Assembly (NCBI GenBank): GCA_947306475.1
Contig: CAMZGS010000010.1
Coordinates: 1-64,000 of the forward strand
Source of the DNA: an uncultured Comamonas sp.
Lineage (GTDB): Bacteria; Pseudomonadota; Gammaproteobacteria; Burkholderiales; Burkholderiaceae_C
Direction: 5' to 3'
DNA length: 64,000 nt
Shown here one piece after another: positions 20,240 through 29,566 of the stretch; position 1 is the stretch's first letter, and each line of letters opens with the position of its first letter. Position numbers and translations under genes: made by a program. The notes beneath the pieces are model-generated. The model was given only the letters and a program-made list of their open reading frames with translations. It ran no database searches and had not been told where the DNA came from.

Positions 20240-21622
20240 TCAGATGATCCGCGAAAAGCGCTCCCGGCTTCTGTCGGCCTGCAAATAACGATCGAACACC
20301 AGGGCTACTCCACGCACGAAGAACCAGCCCTTGGGCGTGACACGGATGCAGTCGTCCAGGATTTCCACCAGCCCCTCTTCCTGCTGAGAGCGCAGAACCT
20401 CGAACTCTGGCGCAAAGTAGGTCCTGGCATCGATCAACCAGGCGTTGTTGATGGATTCGAACAGCAACTCGCCCTGGCACATGATGGACATGATCACGGC
20501 GCGGCGGATCAGGTCGTCCTGGCTCAGCGCCAGACCGCGCACCACAGGCAGGATGCCCTGGTCGATCAGGTCGTAATAATCCTCCAGCGTCTTGGCATTC
20601 TGGCTGTAGGTGGAGCCAATGCGCCCGATGGCCGACACCCCCAGGGCAATCAGATCGCAATCGGGATGGGTGCTGTAGCCCTGGAAATTGCGGTGCAAAC
20701 GCCCCTGACGTTTGGCCACTGCCAGAGCATCATCGGGCAGGGCAAAGTGGTCCATGCCCACGTACACGTAACCCGCATCCATGAAGCTGTCGATGGCCGC
20801 CGACAGCATGTGCAGCTTGTCGCCCGCCGAAGGCAGGTCCTCGCGCAGAATGCGCCGCTGGGGCTTGAAACGCTCGGGCAGGTGCGCATAGCCATACAGG
20901 GCGATGCGATCGGGGCGCAGTTCGTTGACCTGTTGCAGGGTGCGCGCAAACGACTGCGGAGTCTGCTTGGGCAGTCCGTAGATCAGGTCCACGTTCAGTG
21001 AGCGAAAGCCGATGTCGCGCGCCGCCTGCACCAGGGCAAACACCTGGTCCGCCGGCTGGGTGCGGTGCACGGCAGCCTGCACATCGGGGTCGAAGTCCTG
21101 CACGCCAAAGCTCAGGCGGTTGAACCCCATGTCCCACAGCGCCTGCAGACGCTGCTGCGTGACGGTGCGTGGATCGACCTCGATGGAAAACTCCCCGGCC
21201 TCATCCAGCTCGAAGCGCTGGCGCAGCACAGCCATCAGGCCGGCCAGCTCTTCATCGGACAGGAAGGTCGGCGAGCCGCCACCAAAGTGCAGCTGGCTGA
21301 CCACCTGGCCGCGCCCCAGGTGCTGCACATGCAGGTCCAGCTCACGCTCCAGGTACTGCAGGTAGGTGGCAGCACGCTCGTGGTGCTTGGTGATGATCTT
21401 GTTGCAGGCGCAGTAGTAGCACAGCGATTCACAGAACGGCACGTGCACGTACAGCGACAATGGCTGCACGGACCTGGCCGAAAGCGCCCTGCGCTGCTGG
21501 AGGGCCAGTGCGTAATCGTCTGCTCGGAAAGCTTCGACAAAGCGGTCCGCCGTGGGGTAGGAGGTATAGCGAGGCCCCGGAACGTCGTAGCGACGCAATA
21601 AATCGGGCGTGACAAGACTCAT
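20240..21622 (-). CDS. hemN: oxygen-independent coproporphyrinogen III dehydrogenase
   Basis: A 460-residue radical-SAM enzyme that decarboxylates coproporphyrinogen III without oxygen in heme synthesis. The Fe-S motif is C64-x3-C68-x2-C71 with a following Cys73 (VPFCESLCYYCACNK), the HemN pattern. The N-terminal PRYTSYPTA segment is also HemN-specific and separates it from HemW. It is divergent from fnr with an FNR box in the shared spacer, consistent with low-oxygen induction. Confidence 0.96.
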   Translation of the reverse strand: MSLVTPDLLRRYDVPGPRYTSYPTADRFVEAFRADDYALALQQRRALSARSVQPLSLYVHVPFCESLCYYCACNKIITKHHERAATYLQYLERELDLHVQHLGRGQVVSQLHFGGGSPTFLSDEELAGLMAVLRQRFELDEAGEFSIEVDPRTVTQQRLQALWDMGFNRLSFGVQDFDPDVQAAVHRTQPADQVFALVQAARDIGFRSLNVDLIYGLPKQTPQSFARTLQQVNELRPDRIALYGYAHLPERFKPQRRILREDLPSAGDKLHMLSAAIDSFMDAGYVYVGMDHFALPDDALAVAKRQGRLHRNFQGYSTHPDCDLIALGVSAIGRIGSTYSQNAKTLEDYYDLIDQGILPVVRGLALSQDDLIRRAVIMSIMCQGELLFESINNAWLIDARTYFAPEFEVLRSQQEEGLVEILDDCIRVTPKGWFFVRGVALVFDRYLQADRSRERFSRII

Positions 21623-21680
21623 GGACGAACTTCTCCTTGCATAACCGGAGCATTCTCAAATAAAAAAGTGCGTCCCGCAC

Positions 21681-21694
21681 TTGACATGTATCAA
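21681..21694. promoter_or_regulatory. FNR/ANR box
   Basis: TTGACATGTATCAA matches the consensus TTGAT-N4-ATCAA at 9 of 10 fixed positions. It lies 59 bases upstream of the hemN start and 134 bases upstream of the fnr start, so it can serve either promoter. Direct autoregulation of fnr and activation of hemN are inferred. Confidence 0.85.
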
Positions 21695-21827
21695 GCAAGG
21701 ACCTAAAAGAAAACGGGCGATAATTGATTCGAGTCAGTGCCTACGTCGCACCCCATGCGTTGCGTGGCCTGCGTTTTTGTTTTTTTCATGCCTGCTGGCA
21801 GGCGCACAGCCTCTGGCCGCGAGTTCG

Positions 21828-22553
21828 ATGATATCTAGCCCCTCCTTTCAAGTGACCTGCTCCAACTGCAACCTGCGCGAACTGTGCATGCCGGTGGGGC
21901 TGGATCCAGAGCAAATGCAACGCGTCGAAGAAGTAGTTGCCACCCGGCGCAAGGTCAAACGCGGCGGCATGTTGTTCCAAAACGGTGAGGCCTTCACTTC
22001 GCTCTACGCCATCCGCACCGGCTTTTTCAAGACCTGCGTGGCCACCGAGGATGGACGCTACCAGGTCACGGGCTTTCAGATGGCCGGCGAGATCATCGGC
22101 CTGGATGGCATCGTCACCAGCCACCACTCGTGCGATGCAATTGCACTGGAAAACGCCGAAGTGTGCGTGATGCCGTTCAACCGGCTGGAGGAAATCTCGC
22201 GCGAGGTCACGGCCTTGCAGTCGCACGTGCACAAGGTGATGAGCCGCGAGATCGTGCGCGAGCACAGCGTGCTGCTGCTGCTGGGCAGCATGCGCGCCGA
22301 AGAGCGCCTGGCCGCCTTCATCCTGAACCTGGTGCAGCGCCTGCACGCACGCGGTTTTTCCTCTTCCGAACTGGTGCTGCGCATGACGCGCGAGGAAATC
22401 GGCAGCTACCTGGGCCTGAAGCTGGAGACCGTCAGCCGCACCTTCTCCAAGTTCGTGGAAGACGGCATCGTCGAGGTCAAGCAGCGCCACGTGCGCATCC
22501 TGGACACCGACGCCCTGCACCGACTGGTGAACAATTCACGCGAACGCCGCTGA
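21828..22553 (+). CDS. fnr: FNR-type oxygen-sensing transcription regulator
   Basis: A 241-residue CRP/FNR family regulator. The 4Fe-4S ligands are C11, C14 and C20 (CSNCNLRELC) plus C113. The C20-C113 spacing of 93 equals that of E. coli FNR C29-C122. The C-terminal HTH (REEIGSYLGLKLETVSRTFSKF) has the E--SR recognition pattern for TTGAT half-sites. ATG 21828 is chosen because the frame upstream encodes no conserved sequence. The FNR box lies in its own upstream region. Confidence 0.95.
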   Translation: MISSPSFQVTCSNCNLRELCMPVGLDPEQMQRVEEVVATRRKVKRGGMLFQNGEAFTSLYAIRTGFFKTCVATEDGRYQVTGFQMAGEIIGLDGIVTSHHSCDAIALENAEVCVMPFNRLEEISREVTALQSHVHKVMSREIVREHSVLLLLGSMRAEERLAAFILNLVQRLHARGFSSSELVLRMTREEIGSYLGLKLETVSRTFSKFVEDGIVEVKQRHVRILDTDALHRLVNNSRERR

Positions 22554-22569
22554 CCGCGCGCCCATGCAA

Positions 22570-22601
22570 AAAGGCCAGAAACCCTACAGTTTCTGGCCTT
22601 T
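22570..22601. terminator. terminator hairpin between fnr and the small downstream gene
   Basis: A perfect 12-base-pair stem, AAAGGCCAGAAA/TTTCTGGCCTTT, with an 8-base loop. A and T tracts on both sides suit termination of both converging genes. Confidence 0.8.
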
Positions 22602-22626
22602 CACGCACACACCCCACCCGTGAGAC

Positions 22627-22881
22627 TTACAGATACCACTGCAAGGCTTCAGGATTGCGCTTGGTGGTAAACCACTGTGGCTCCAGGGTCAGGCGGTCGG
22701 GACGCACGGGATCATCGCGGCCCACCAGATACACCATCATCTCTCTGCGACGCAGCAACACATGGCTGACGGTTTCTTCGCGTCCCCCTTGCAAGACACG
22801 GGTGCCCGGCTTGAAAACCGGCATCTGGAACATGCGCGGTCGCGCCGTGGTGTTGATGGAAGAAGTGCTGTTCATCGTCAT
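22627..22881 (-). CDS. small conserved-looking protein of unknown function
   Basis: About 84 residues from ATG 22881 (or 78 from ATG 22875). The middle is basic, RPRMFQMPVFKPGTRVL, and the C-terminus is EPQWFTTKRNPEALQWYL. No signal peptide or membrane segment. Codon use is like that of its neighbours, and it has its own terminator towards fnr, which supports a real gene. I do not recognise a family. Confidence 0.6.
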   Translation of the reverse strand: MTMNSTSSINTTARPRMFQMPVFKPGTRVLQGGREETVSHVLLRRREMMVYLVGRDDPVRPDRLTLEPQWFTTKRNPEALQWYL

Positions 22882-22993
22882 CCCCAAACTTGGTAGTTGC
22901 ACACAATCGATACTGCTCTATCGGCATCCGCCCCCCAGAGTTGAGAACTTTTTGCCCCTGCTTTCACTACCCCAATAAATAGAAGGACTTGCT

Positions 22994-23989
22994 GTGCGTT
23001 TCAAGCCCGACAACTTCACTTTGGCGCTGCTGGGCACCGTCACCCTGGCCAGCCTGCTGCCTGCCACCGGCACCGTTGCCCAGGTGCTGGAGTCCGTCAC
23101 GGCCTGGGTGATCGTGCTGCTGTTTTTCCTGCATGGCAGCAAGCTCTCGCGCCAGGCCATCTGGGCCGGCATTGGCCACTGGCGCCTGCACCTGGCGGTC
23201 ACGGCCACCACCTTCATGGTGTTTCCCCTGGTGGGCTGGGCCCTGCAGCCCGTGCTGTCCTGGCTGCTGCCCACCTCCCTGGTGCAGGGCATGCTGTTTC
23301 TGTGCGCCCTGCCCGCAACGGTGCAGTCGGCCATCGCCCTGACCAGCGTGGCGCGCGGCAACATCCCGGCAGCGGTGTGCAGCGCTTCGGGCTCGACGCT
23401 GATGGGCATTGTCTTTACCCCGCTGCTGGTGGGCATCCTGCTGGCGCACAGCGGCCACGCCGGCGATCCGCTGGAAGCCGTGGGCCGCATCGCCCTGCAG
23501 TTGCTGCTGCCCTTTGCCGTCGGGCACCTGCTGCGCCCCTGGACCGGTGCCGTGCTGCAACGCCTGGGCAGCAAGATCCGCATCATCGACCAAGGCTCCA
23601 TCCTGCTGGTGGTGTATGCCGCCTTCAGCAAGGCGGTGGTGGGCGGGCTGTGGCAGCAGATGCCGCTGCAGTCCATGGCCACGCTGTTCGTGGTCTGCGC
23701 CGCCTTGCTGGCACTCATGATGGGCTGGTGCCTCTGGATCAGCCACCGCATGGGCCTGGACGCCGCCGATGAAGCGACGTTGCTGTTCTGCGGCGCACAA
23801 AAGAGCCTGGTCAGCGGCATTCCCATGGCCAAGGTGCTGTTCTCCGCCTCGGTGGTGGGCCCCATGGTGCTGCCGGTGATGCTGTTTCACCCGATGCAGA
23901 TCATGGTCTCGGCCGTGATTGCCGGTCGCTATGGCCGCCGCGCGCAGCTGCCGGAAGCCGCCCAGCCAGGCACCGCAGGCCATGGCTGA
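22994..23989 (+). CDS. bile acid:sodium symporter family (BASS) transporter
   Basis: A 331-residue protein with about ten membrane segments of the SLC10A7/YfeH branch. Typical motifs are FLHGSKLS in helix 2, LPATVQSAIALTSVARGN and FCGAQKSLVSGIPMA. It starts with GTG at 22994, eight bases after an AAGGA ribosome-binding site. Its end overlaps the phospholipase-D gene by 8 bases. The transported organic anion is unknown. Confidence 0.88.
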   Translation: MRFKPDNFTLALLGTVTLASLLPATGTVAQVLESVTAWVIVLLFFLHGSKLSRQAIWAGIGHWRLHLAVTATTFMVFPLVGWALQPVLSWLLPTSLVQGMLFLCALPATVQSAIALTSVARGNIPAAVCSASGSTLMGIVFTPLLVGILLAHSGHAGDPLEAVGRIALQLLLPFAVGHLLRPWTGAVLQRLGSKIRIIDQGSILLVVYAAFSKAVVGGLWQQMPLQSMATLFVVCAALLALMMGWCLWISHRMGLDAADEATLLFCGAQKSLVSGIPMAKVLFSASVVGPMVLPVMLFHPMQIMVSAVIAGRYGRRAQLPEAAQPGTAGHG

Positions 23990-25571
23990 CAGGGGCTGGC
24001 TGCCGCGCTGGTGCGCCTGCTGGGGAGTGCTGGTGCTGGCCCTGCTCGTCAGCGGCTGCAGCCTGCCACCCCTGCAGGGGCGCAGCGTCAGCAGCGCAGC
24101 CACACCGCACAGCACCCAGGACACGCTGCTGGGGCGCAAGCTGGAGCAACTGCGCCAGCAGGCGCAGCCCCGCCCCCTGGACAGCGGCATCTACCCCCTG
24201 GACAACCCGCAGGAAGCCTTTGCCGCGCGCATGCTGCTGGCGCGCACTGCGCAGGTCACGCTGGATGTGCAGTACTACATCTGGCGCGCCGACACCAGCG
24301 GGCTGCTGCTGCTGCAGGCGCTGTGGCAGGCGGCCGACCGGGGGGTACGCGTGCGCCTGCTGCTGGACGATGGCGGCACCGCTGGCCTGGACAGCATCCT
24401 GCACACCCTCAACCAGCACCCGCACATCGAGGTGCGGCTGTTCAACCCCCTTGTGCTGCGCTGGCCCAAGACGCTGGGCTATCTGCTGGACTTTGCGCGC
24501 ACCAACCGGCGCATGCACAACAAATCCTTCACCGCCGACAGCCAGGCCAGCATCGTGGGCGGGCGCAACATCGGCAACGAATATTTCGGCAACCCGCAGG
24601 GCGTGCTGTTTGCCGATCTGGACGTACTCACCACCGGCCCGGTGGTGGGTGAGATTGCGCAGGACTTTGACCGCTACTGGGCCAGCCTCTCGGCCTACCC
24701 GATCGAGCGCATCGTCACCGTGCCCTACCACATGGACATGCCCACCCTGCACGCGCGCATGCAGGCGGCTGCGGCCAGCGAGCAGGGGCAGCGCTACCTG
24801 CGGGCCCTGGAGCACGGCGACCTGGCGCGCTGGCTGCAGCAGGAGCAGCAGCCCTGGTTGTGGGCGCCCACACACCTGATCAGCGACAACCCGGCCAAGG
24901 CGCTGGGGCAGGCCAGCGACCAGCAGCTCATCGGCGCGCAGCTGGCGCGTGCCATTGGCCAGCCGCGCCGCCAGGTGGATCTGGTTTCGCCCTACTTCGT
25001 GCCCACCCAGGCGGGGGTGCAGGCCATCCAGCAACTGCGCGCCCAGGGGATTCAGGTGCGCGTGCTGACCAACTCGCTGGAGGCCACCGACGTCAGCCTG
25101 GTGCATGCCGGCTATGCGCGCTACCGCCCGCAGCTGCTGGAGCTGGGCGTGCAGCTGTACGAACTGCGCCGCCAGGCCCCGCCAGAGCTGCCCCGCCCCC
25201 TGCACGAGCGCATCAGGCGCCGCTGGCTGCTGGCCAGCAGTGGCTCCTCACTGCACGCCAAGACCTTTGCCATCGATGGCGAGCGCGCCTTTGTCGGCTC
25301 GCTCAACTTCGATCCGCGCTCCGTGCTGTTCAACACCGAAATGGGCCTGCTGATCGAAAGCCCCGCCCTGGCCGAGCAGATCCACAACGCGTTCGAGCAG
25401 GCCATCCCCTGGCGCTCCTACCGCATCCAGCTGGGCGAGGATGGGCGCCTGCACTGGCACAGCGGCCCGCCGCAGGCCGAGCACATCTTCCACAGCGAGC
25501 CCAACAGCCGCTGGTACAAGCGCCTGGGCCTGTGGCTGCTGCAACACCTGCCGATCGAGCCACTGTTATGA
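23982..25571 (+). CDS. phospholipase D / cardiolipin synthase-like lipoprotein
   Basis: A 529-residue enzyme with two HKD catalytic motifs, HNKSFTAD and HAKTFAID, followed by GGRNIG and GSLNFD, as in cardiolipin synthase C (ClsC/YmdC). The N-terminus is a lipoprotein signal (VLALLVSGCS), so the mature protein is probably lipid-anchored in the envelope. ATG 23982 is chosen since it overlaps the preceding gene and begins the signal. ClsC function is a family-level inference; the enzyme could be a PLD of other specificity. Confidence 0.88.
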   Translation: MADRGWLPRWCACWGVLVLALLVSGCSLPPLQGRSVSSAATPHSTQDTLLGRKLEQLRQQAQPRPLDSGIYPLDNPQEAFAARMLLARTAQVTLDVQYYIWRADTSGLLLLQALWQAADRGVRVRLLLDDGGTAGLDSILHTLNQHPHIEVRLFNPLVLRWPKTLGYLLDFARTNRRMHNKSFTADSQASIVGGRNIGNEYFGNPQGVLFADLDVLTTGPVVGEIAQDFDRYWASLSAYPIERIVTVPYHMDMPTLHARMQAAAASEQGQRYLRALEHGDLARWLQQEQQPWLWAPTHLISDNPAKALGQASDQQLIGAQLARAIGQPRRQVDLVSPYFVPTQAGVQAIQQLRAQGIQVRVLTNSLEATDVSLVHAGYARYRPQLLELGVQLYELRRQAPPELPRPLHERIRRRWLLASSGSSLHAKTFAIDGERAFVGSLNFDPRSVLFNTEMGLLIESPALAEQIHNAFEQAIPWRSYRIQLGEDGRLHWHSGPPQAEHIFHSEPNSRWYKRLGLWLLQHLPIEPLL

Positions 25572-25577
25572 AAAAAA

Positions 25578-25655
25578 GAGCTGCTGGCGCTGACCCTGCG
25601 GTGATTTCAGAAGAAAAACCCTCTGAAACCCGCACCAGATCAGCGCCAGCAGCTC
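25578..25655. repeat. nested palindrome, copy D, likely bidirectional terminator
   Basis: Outer arms GAGCTGCTGGCGCTGA (25578-25593) and TCAGCGCCAGCAGCTC (25640-25655) are exact inverse complements. The inner stem is TTTCAGA/TCTGAAA. It fills the convergent gap between the phospholipase-D gene and the next minus-strand gene. Confidence 0.88.
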
Positions 25656-25677
25656 CTTATTCCATGAAAACTGGCGA

Positions 25678-26199
25678 TCAACCGCCGCCGCCCGGCAGGC
25701 GCGCCAGTTCACGCTCGATGCCGCGCACGTCGCTTTCCAGACGCGAGATCTTGGTCTTCAGATCGTTGACACGCGCCTCGTACAGCTCGGGCTTGCTCTG
25801 CTCCACTTCGGTTTTCTGCGGCTGGCCGTTGTTGTACTCGGCCTGCAAAGTGAGCAACCGCTCCTGCGCCTTGGCCAGCTCGGCCTGCAGGATGGCCCGC
25901 GCATCGTTGTCGCGCGCCTGCTGCTGGGCGCTGTCCACCTGCGTGCCGGCCGGCCCCTTGCTGGCGCGTGCCGTTGAAGCACCGGACGAGGAAGAGGACG
26001 ACGAGGAGCGCGTCCCCTGGGTGTGCACCACCGTGACCGAGCCCCCCTCAACCACCCGACAGTTGCGCTGCTTGGCCACGGTCGCGTTGTTGGTGTACTC
26101 GTTGCCACAGCGGTAGATGCGATCCTGGCTCCAGCTCAAGGGCGCAGCCACCAGCAGGGCCACAGCACAGACTGCCTGGGTGATGGTTGGTTGAAACAT
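25678..26199 (-). CDS. secreted coiled-coil protein
   Basis: A 173-residue protein. It has a signal peptide (AVCAVALLVAAPLSWS), then a small two-Cys region (DRIYRCGNEYTNNA to RNCRVV) resembling the DUF4124 type, a poly-Ser tract of about eight residues, a long coiled coil rich in Gln, Leu and Glu (AILQAELAKAQERLLTLQAE and on), and a Gly tail. Probably periplasmic. Function unknown. It is divergent from phaR. Confidence 0.75.
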   Translation of the reverse strand: MFQPTITQAVCAVALLVAAPLSWSQDRIYRCGNEYTNNATVAKQRNCRVVEGGSVTVVHTQGTRSSSSSSSSGASTARASKGPAGTQVDSAQQQARDNDARAILQAELAKAQERLLTLQAEYNNGQPQKTEVEQSKPELYEARVNDLKTKISRLESDVRGIERELARLPGGGG

Positions 26200-26388
26200 C
26201 GCTTGATCCCTTCAGAAAAATCCCCACGAAACTGCCGATTGTGCAATGCACCTCCGGCGCTGCAAAGGAAGTTCTTGCCCCATTCGGCTTGCACCCCCCG
26301 GACGCTTGCCTAGAATGCCACTTGTGCACACAGCTGCCACCCTGCACTTGCATCACAAAAAGCCACTTCCTATACAGAAAGTTACGCG

Positions 26389-26886
26389 ATGACCGCACAG
26401 AACACCGCCAACGCAGAGCGCGTGATCAAGAAATACCCCAACCGCCGTCTGTACGACACCAGCACCTCCACCTATGTGACCCTGGCCGAAGTCAAGCAGC
26501 TGGTGATGCAGCATGAGCCCGTGGTCGTCAAGGATGCAAAGACCGGCGAGGACCTGACGCGCTCCATCCTGCTGCAGATCATCCTGGAGGAGGAAGCCGC
26601 CGGCGCGCCCATGTTCAGCGAAGCCATGCTGGCCAACATCATCCGCTTCTACGGCCACGCCATGCAGGGCTACATGGGCAGCTACATCGAAAAGAACGTG
26701 CAGATGTTCTCGGACTTTCAGTCCAAGCTGGCCGAGCAGACCGGCAACCCCGATGCCTGGGCCAAGATGATGCAGATGCCCCAGGCCATGCTGCCTGCCG
26801 GCTACGTCGAGCAACTGCAGAAGATGCAGGAGCAGATGCGCCAGCAGACCGAGCAGATGATGAACATGTTCAGCTTCAAGCGCTGA
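26389..26886 (+). CDS. phaR: polyhydroxyalkanoate synthesis repressor PhaR
   Basis: A 165-residue regulator of the PHB/PHA accumulation family. The N-terminal DNA-binding domain is RVIKKYPNRRLYDTSTSTYV, and the helical region IRFYGHAMQGYMGSYIEKN is also conserved. In this family PhaR represses phasin genes and is released by binding PHB granules. No pha genes lie nearby, so its targets are elsewhere. Confidence 0.93.
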   Translation: MTAQNTANAERVIKKYPNRRLYDTSTSTYVTLAEVKQLVMQHEPVVVKDAKTGEDLTRSILLQIILEEEAAGAPMFSEAMLANIIRFYGHAMQGYMGSYIEKNVQMFSDFQSKLAEQTGNPDAWAKMMQMPQAMLPAGYVEQLQKMQEQMRQQTEQMMNMFSFKR

Positions 26887-26918
26887 TCGCCCCCCGGCGG
26901 GCGCCCCCTGCCCCCAAG

Positions 26919-26958
26919 AAAAAACCCCGTGCGCAGCACGTCTGCACACGGGGTTTTT
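26919..26958. terminator. bidirectional terminator between phaR and the chemoreceptor gene
   Basis: AAAAAACCCCGTG...CACGGGGTTTTT with a GC-rich stem and A/T tracts on both flanks, placed between convergent genes. Confidence 0.88.
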
Positions 26959-27048
26959 CAATAAGGCGAGCACCTTGCGCGCTTGCCATCGGCATTTCAG
27001 GCCATTTTTTGCCTGAAACCCAATGCCAGCGCGCGCCAGCCGCTTGTT

Positions 27049-28677
27049 TTAAGAGAGCAAGGCCGGCTCGCTGCCGCGCGCTGCGCGCCCCAGCTGTGCT
27101 GCCGGCGCCTGGAAGGTCTGCTGGTACTGCTGGGGCAGCTTGAAGGCCAGCACCGCTTCGCGCAGCTGCTGCGCCTGCGCGTGCAGCTGGGCGGCGGCGG
27201 CGCTGGACTCTTCCACCATGGCTGCGTTCTGCTGGGTCATCTGATCCAGCTGCGCAATGCCGGTGTTGACCTGCGCGGCGCTGTTGCTCTGCTCGTTGGT
27301 GGCGGCGTTGATCTCGGCCACGATGTCCTGCACGCGCGTGACGTTGTCCAGGATGCGCTTCATGGCCTCGCCCGCCTCCTGCACCTGCTGGTGGCCGTTG
27401 CTCACGCTTTGCAGGTTGGTGTTGATCAGCTGGCGAATTTCCTTGGCCGCCGTGGCGCTGCGCTGCGCCAGGCTGCGCACCTCGCCGGCCACCACGGCAA
27501 AACCACGGCCCTGCTCGCCGGCACGCGCCGCTTCCACAGCGGCGTTCAGGGCCAGGATGTTGGTCTGGAAGGCGATCGAGTCGATCACGCCGATGATGTC
27601 GCCAATCTTCTGGCTGCTTTGCTGCAGCTCCTGCATGGTCTCCTGCACCAGCTGCGCCTTGGCAAAGCCCTCGTGGGTGGTCTCGCAGGAGCTGCGCGAG
27701 AGCGCCTCGGCCTGGCGCGTGGCGTCCGAGCACTGCTGGGCAATGCCGGTCAGCTGCTCGATGGCTGCCGCGCTTTCCTGCAGGTTGGCGGCGGTGCTTT
27801 CCGTGCGGCTGCTCAGATCGTGGCTGCCGCTGGCCACCTCGGCGCTGGCGGTCGTGATGCCCTGCGAGACCTCCAGCACCTTGGCCAGGGTGGCGCTGAG
27901 CACGTTGCGCATCTGGTCGATGGCCTGCAGCAGCTGGCCGCTTTCATCGCGGCTGTAGCGGCTTTGCGGTGCAGCGCTCAGATCCAGACTGGCGATGGCA
28001 TGCGCCGCTTCCCTGGCCTGCCGCAGAGGGACGGTGATGCTGCGGGTCACATACACCGCCGTGGCGCTGCCCACCACCAGGGCCGCCAGCGTGAACAGCA
28101 CCAGCTGCCAGACGTTCTTCTGGCGTGCCAGGCGGCTTTCCTCGGCCAGCTGGTCCAGCTTGGCGTGCTGGTACTTGGTCAGATCGTCCACCGACTGCAG
28201 ATAGGCCTTCATGGTCGGCTCAAAGCGCTCGGTAAAGACCCGCTCCGCACCGCTGACGTCACCTTCGTTCTTCAGCGCAGCAATCTGCTTGCGCAGGGCC
28301 AGATACTCGTCACGCAGCTTCGAGGCCTTGTCCAGCATGGCCAGCTCCTGCGGCGACTTCAGGTTGGCCAGGATGATCTTCATCTGCCGGGCCGTATCCG
28401 CCGTGGCGTCCTTGGTGGGCTTGTCAAAGTAGGGCACCAGCACCACATCCGCGCTCTTGGCAATGGCCGCTGCGCGCTGCACGCCGGCGGTGACGTTGTT
28501 GGACCAGCGCTCCAGGGCGCGCTCCGTCACCAGCACTTCATTGAGCATGTGGCGCATGATGCGGTCCTGCTCCATCGACTGGTGCACCGACAGTGCCGCG
28601 CCCCCGATCAGAAACACAAAAATGCACACGAGCACCACTGCCAATTTGCGTCCAATTGGCATATCGCTAAAAGACAT
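27049..28677 (-). CDS. methyl-accepting chemotaxis protein
   Basis: A 542-residue chemoreceptor. TM1 is [19 protein letters not shown] near residues 9-27, followed by a helical periplasmic four-helix-type sensor of about 155 residues, TM2 ([19 protein letters not shown]), a HAMP-like linker and the signalling hairpin tip ([20 protein letters not shown]). ATG 28677 follows GGAGAGG by 4 bases and is preferred over ATG 28695. The C-terminus lacks a CheR-docking pentapeptide such as NWETF. The ligand is unknown. Confidence 0.93.
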   Translation of the reverse strand: MSFSDMPIGRKLAVVLVCIFVFLIGGAALSVHQSMEQDRIMRHMLNEVLVTERALERWSNNVTAGVQRAAAIAKSADVVLVPYFDKPTKDATADTARQMKIILANLKSPQELAMLDKASKLRDEYLALRKQIAALKNEGDVSGAERVFTERFEPTMKAYLQSVDDLTKYQHAKLDQLAEESRLARQKNVWQLVLFTLAALVVGSATAVYVTRSITVPLRQAREAAHAIASLDLSAAPQSRYSRDESGQLLQAIDQMRNVLSATLAKVLEVSQGITTASAEVASGSHDLSSRTESTAANLQESAAAIEQLTGIAQQCSDATRQAEALSRSSCETTHEGFAKAQLVQETMQELQQSSQKIGDIIGVIDSIAFQTNILALNAAVEAARAGEQGRGFAVVAGEVRSLAQRSATAAKEIRQLINTNLQSVSNGHQQVQEAGEAMKRILDNVTRVQDIVAEINAATNEQSNSAAQVNTGIAQLDQMTQQNAAMVEESSAAAAQLHAQAQQLREAVLAFKLPQQYQQTFQAPAAQLGRAARGSEPALLS

Positions 28678-28928
28678 ATTTCCTCTCCAACTCATGCCGT
28701 CGAATAATTTGAAAGTGCAAAATGCTTAATGAATGGACGGCACACACTTTTGCAGCAAGGGTGAATTTTAGTGATGGCCCCAGTACTGCAAAGGCGCGGC
28801 AGCACCGCCCGGACCAGCGCCCGCTGCCGCGCGTTATCGCCATAAGTCTCGATCTGGCAACGACTTACCACAAAGCACGTAAGTAGTTACCGAATCCGTA
28901 TCAAAATGAAACAAAACTGAAAGCACCC

Positions 28929-29288
28929 ATGCCCCACATGTACGTCGAATACACCGACAACCTGCAAGGCCTTGACGAGGCCGCGCTGCTGCAGGCCCTG
29001 AATGCCGCCGTCTGTGGCCACCCCACCGTGACGGATGAGCAGGATCTGAAGACCCGCATCACCTGCCTGAACCGCTACCGCATCGGACTGGACGGCACGG
29101 GCCGCGCCTTCGTCCACGTGCAGCTGCATCTGCTCAGCGGCCGCAGCGCGCAGACCAAACGCGAGTTGTCCGAGCGCATTGCCGCCGTGCTGAAGGCGCA
29201 GATCCCGCCGCAAAATGGCCTGCACGTGCAATTGAGCGCAGATATTGCGGATATGGATCGGGATGCCTATTTCAAAGGCCGCCTGTAA
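28929..29288 (+). CDS. 5-carboxymethyl-2-hydroxymuconate isomerase family protein
   Basis: A 119-residue tautomerase-superfamily protein of the CHMI (HpaF) type. Pro2 after the initiator Met is the catalytic base in this fold, and MPHMYVEYTDN matches the family start. In homoprotocatechuate degradation CHMI isomerises the ring-cleavage product. No hpa pathway genes are nearby, so it may have another substrate. Confidence 0.85.
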   Translation: MPHMYVEYTDNLQGLDEAALLQALNAAVCGHPTVTDEQDLKTRITCLNRYRIGLDGTGRAFVHVQLHLLSGRSAQTKRELSERIAAVLKAQIPPQNGLHVQLSADIADMDRDAYFKGRL

Positions 29289-29566
29289 TCAGATGATTTT
29301 AAAAAATCAATCGATTATCGAAAGAAAATTCAAAATCCATAAGGAACGACCATTCTTTTCGTCTTTTCGACAAAATCCTCCATCGTGATCGACTGACCGC
29401 TGCGCAGCTTTCACGGCCATTGCCCCCCAAAGGCGGTTGTCGGCACAAGGCCTGTTGCCACACAAACCAGCGCGGCAGGGTATAGGAGCGCCCACGAAGG
29501 GCCGGAGGGCGTTTGAAATAGAATCACCGACCCACGAGCAGCACGCTTGTCCCGCTTAAAAATCCA
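29289..29566. other. spacer without recognised gene
   Basis: A 278-base spacer upstream of rimO. The first 100 bases are A+T-rich and likely hold promoters. A GGCACAAGGCCTGTTGC segment near 29442 superficially resembles a sigma-54 site but has the wrong spacing. No ORF or structured RNA was recognised. Confidence 0.5.

Noticed and set aside
29430-29465. Possible sigma-54 promoter before rimO
   Set aside because: GGCAC and TTGC are present but separated by 8 instead of about 5 bases.
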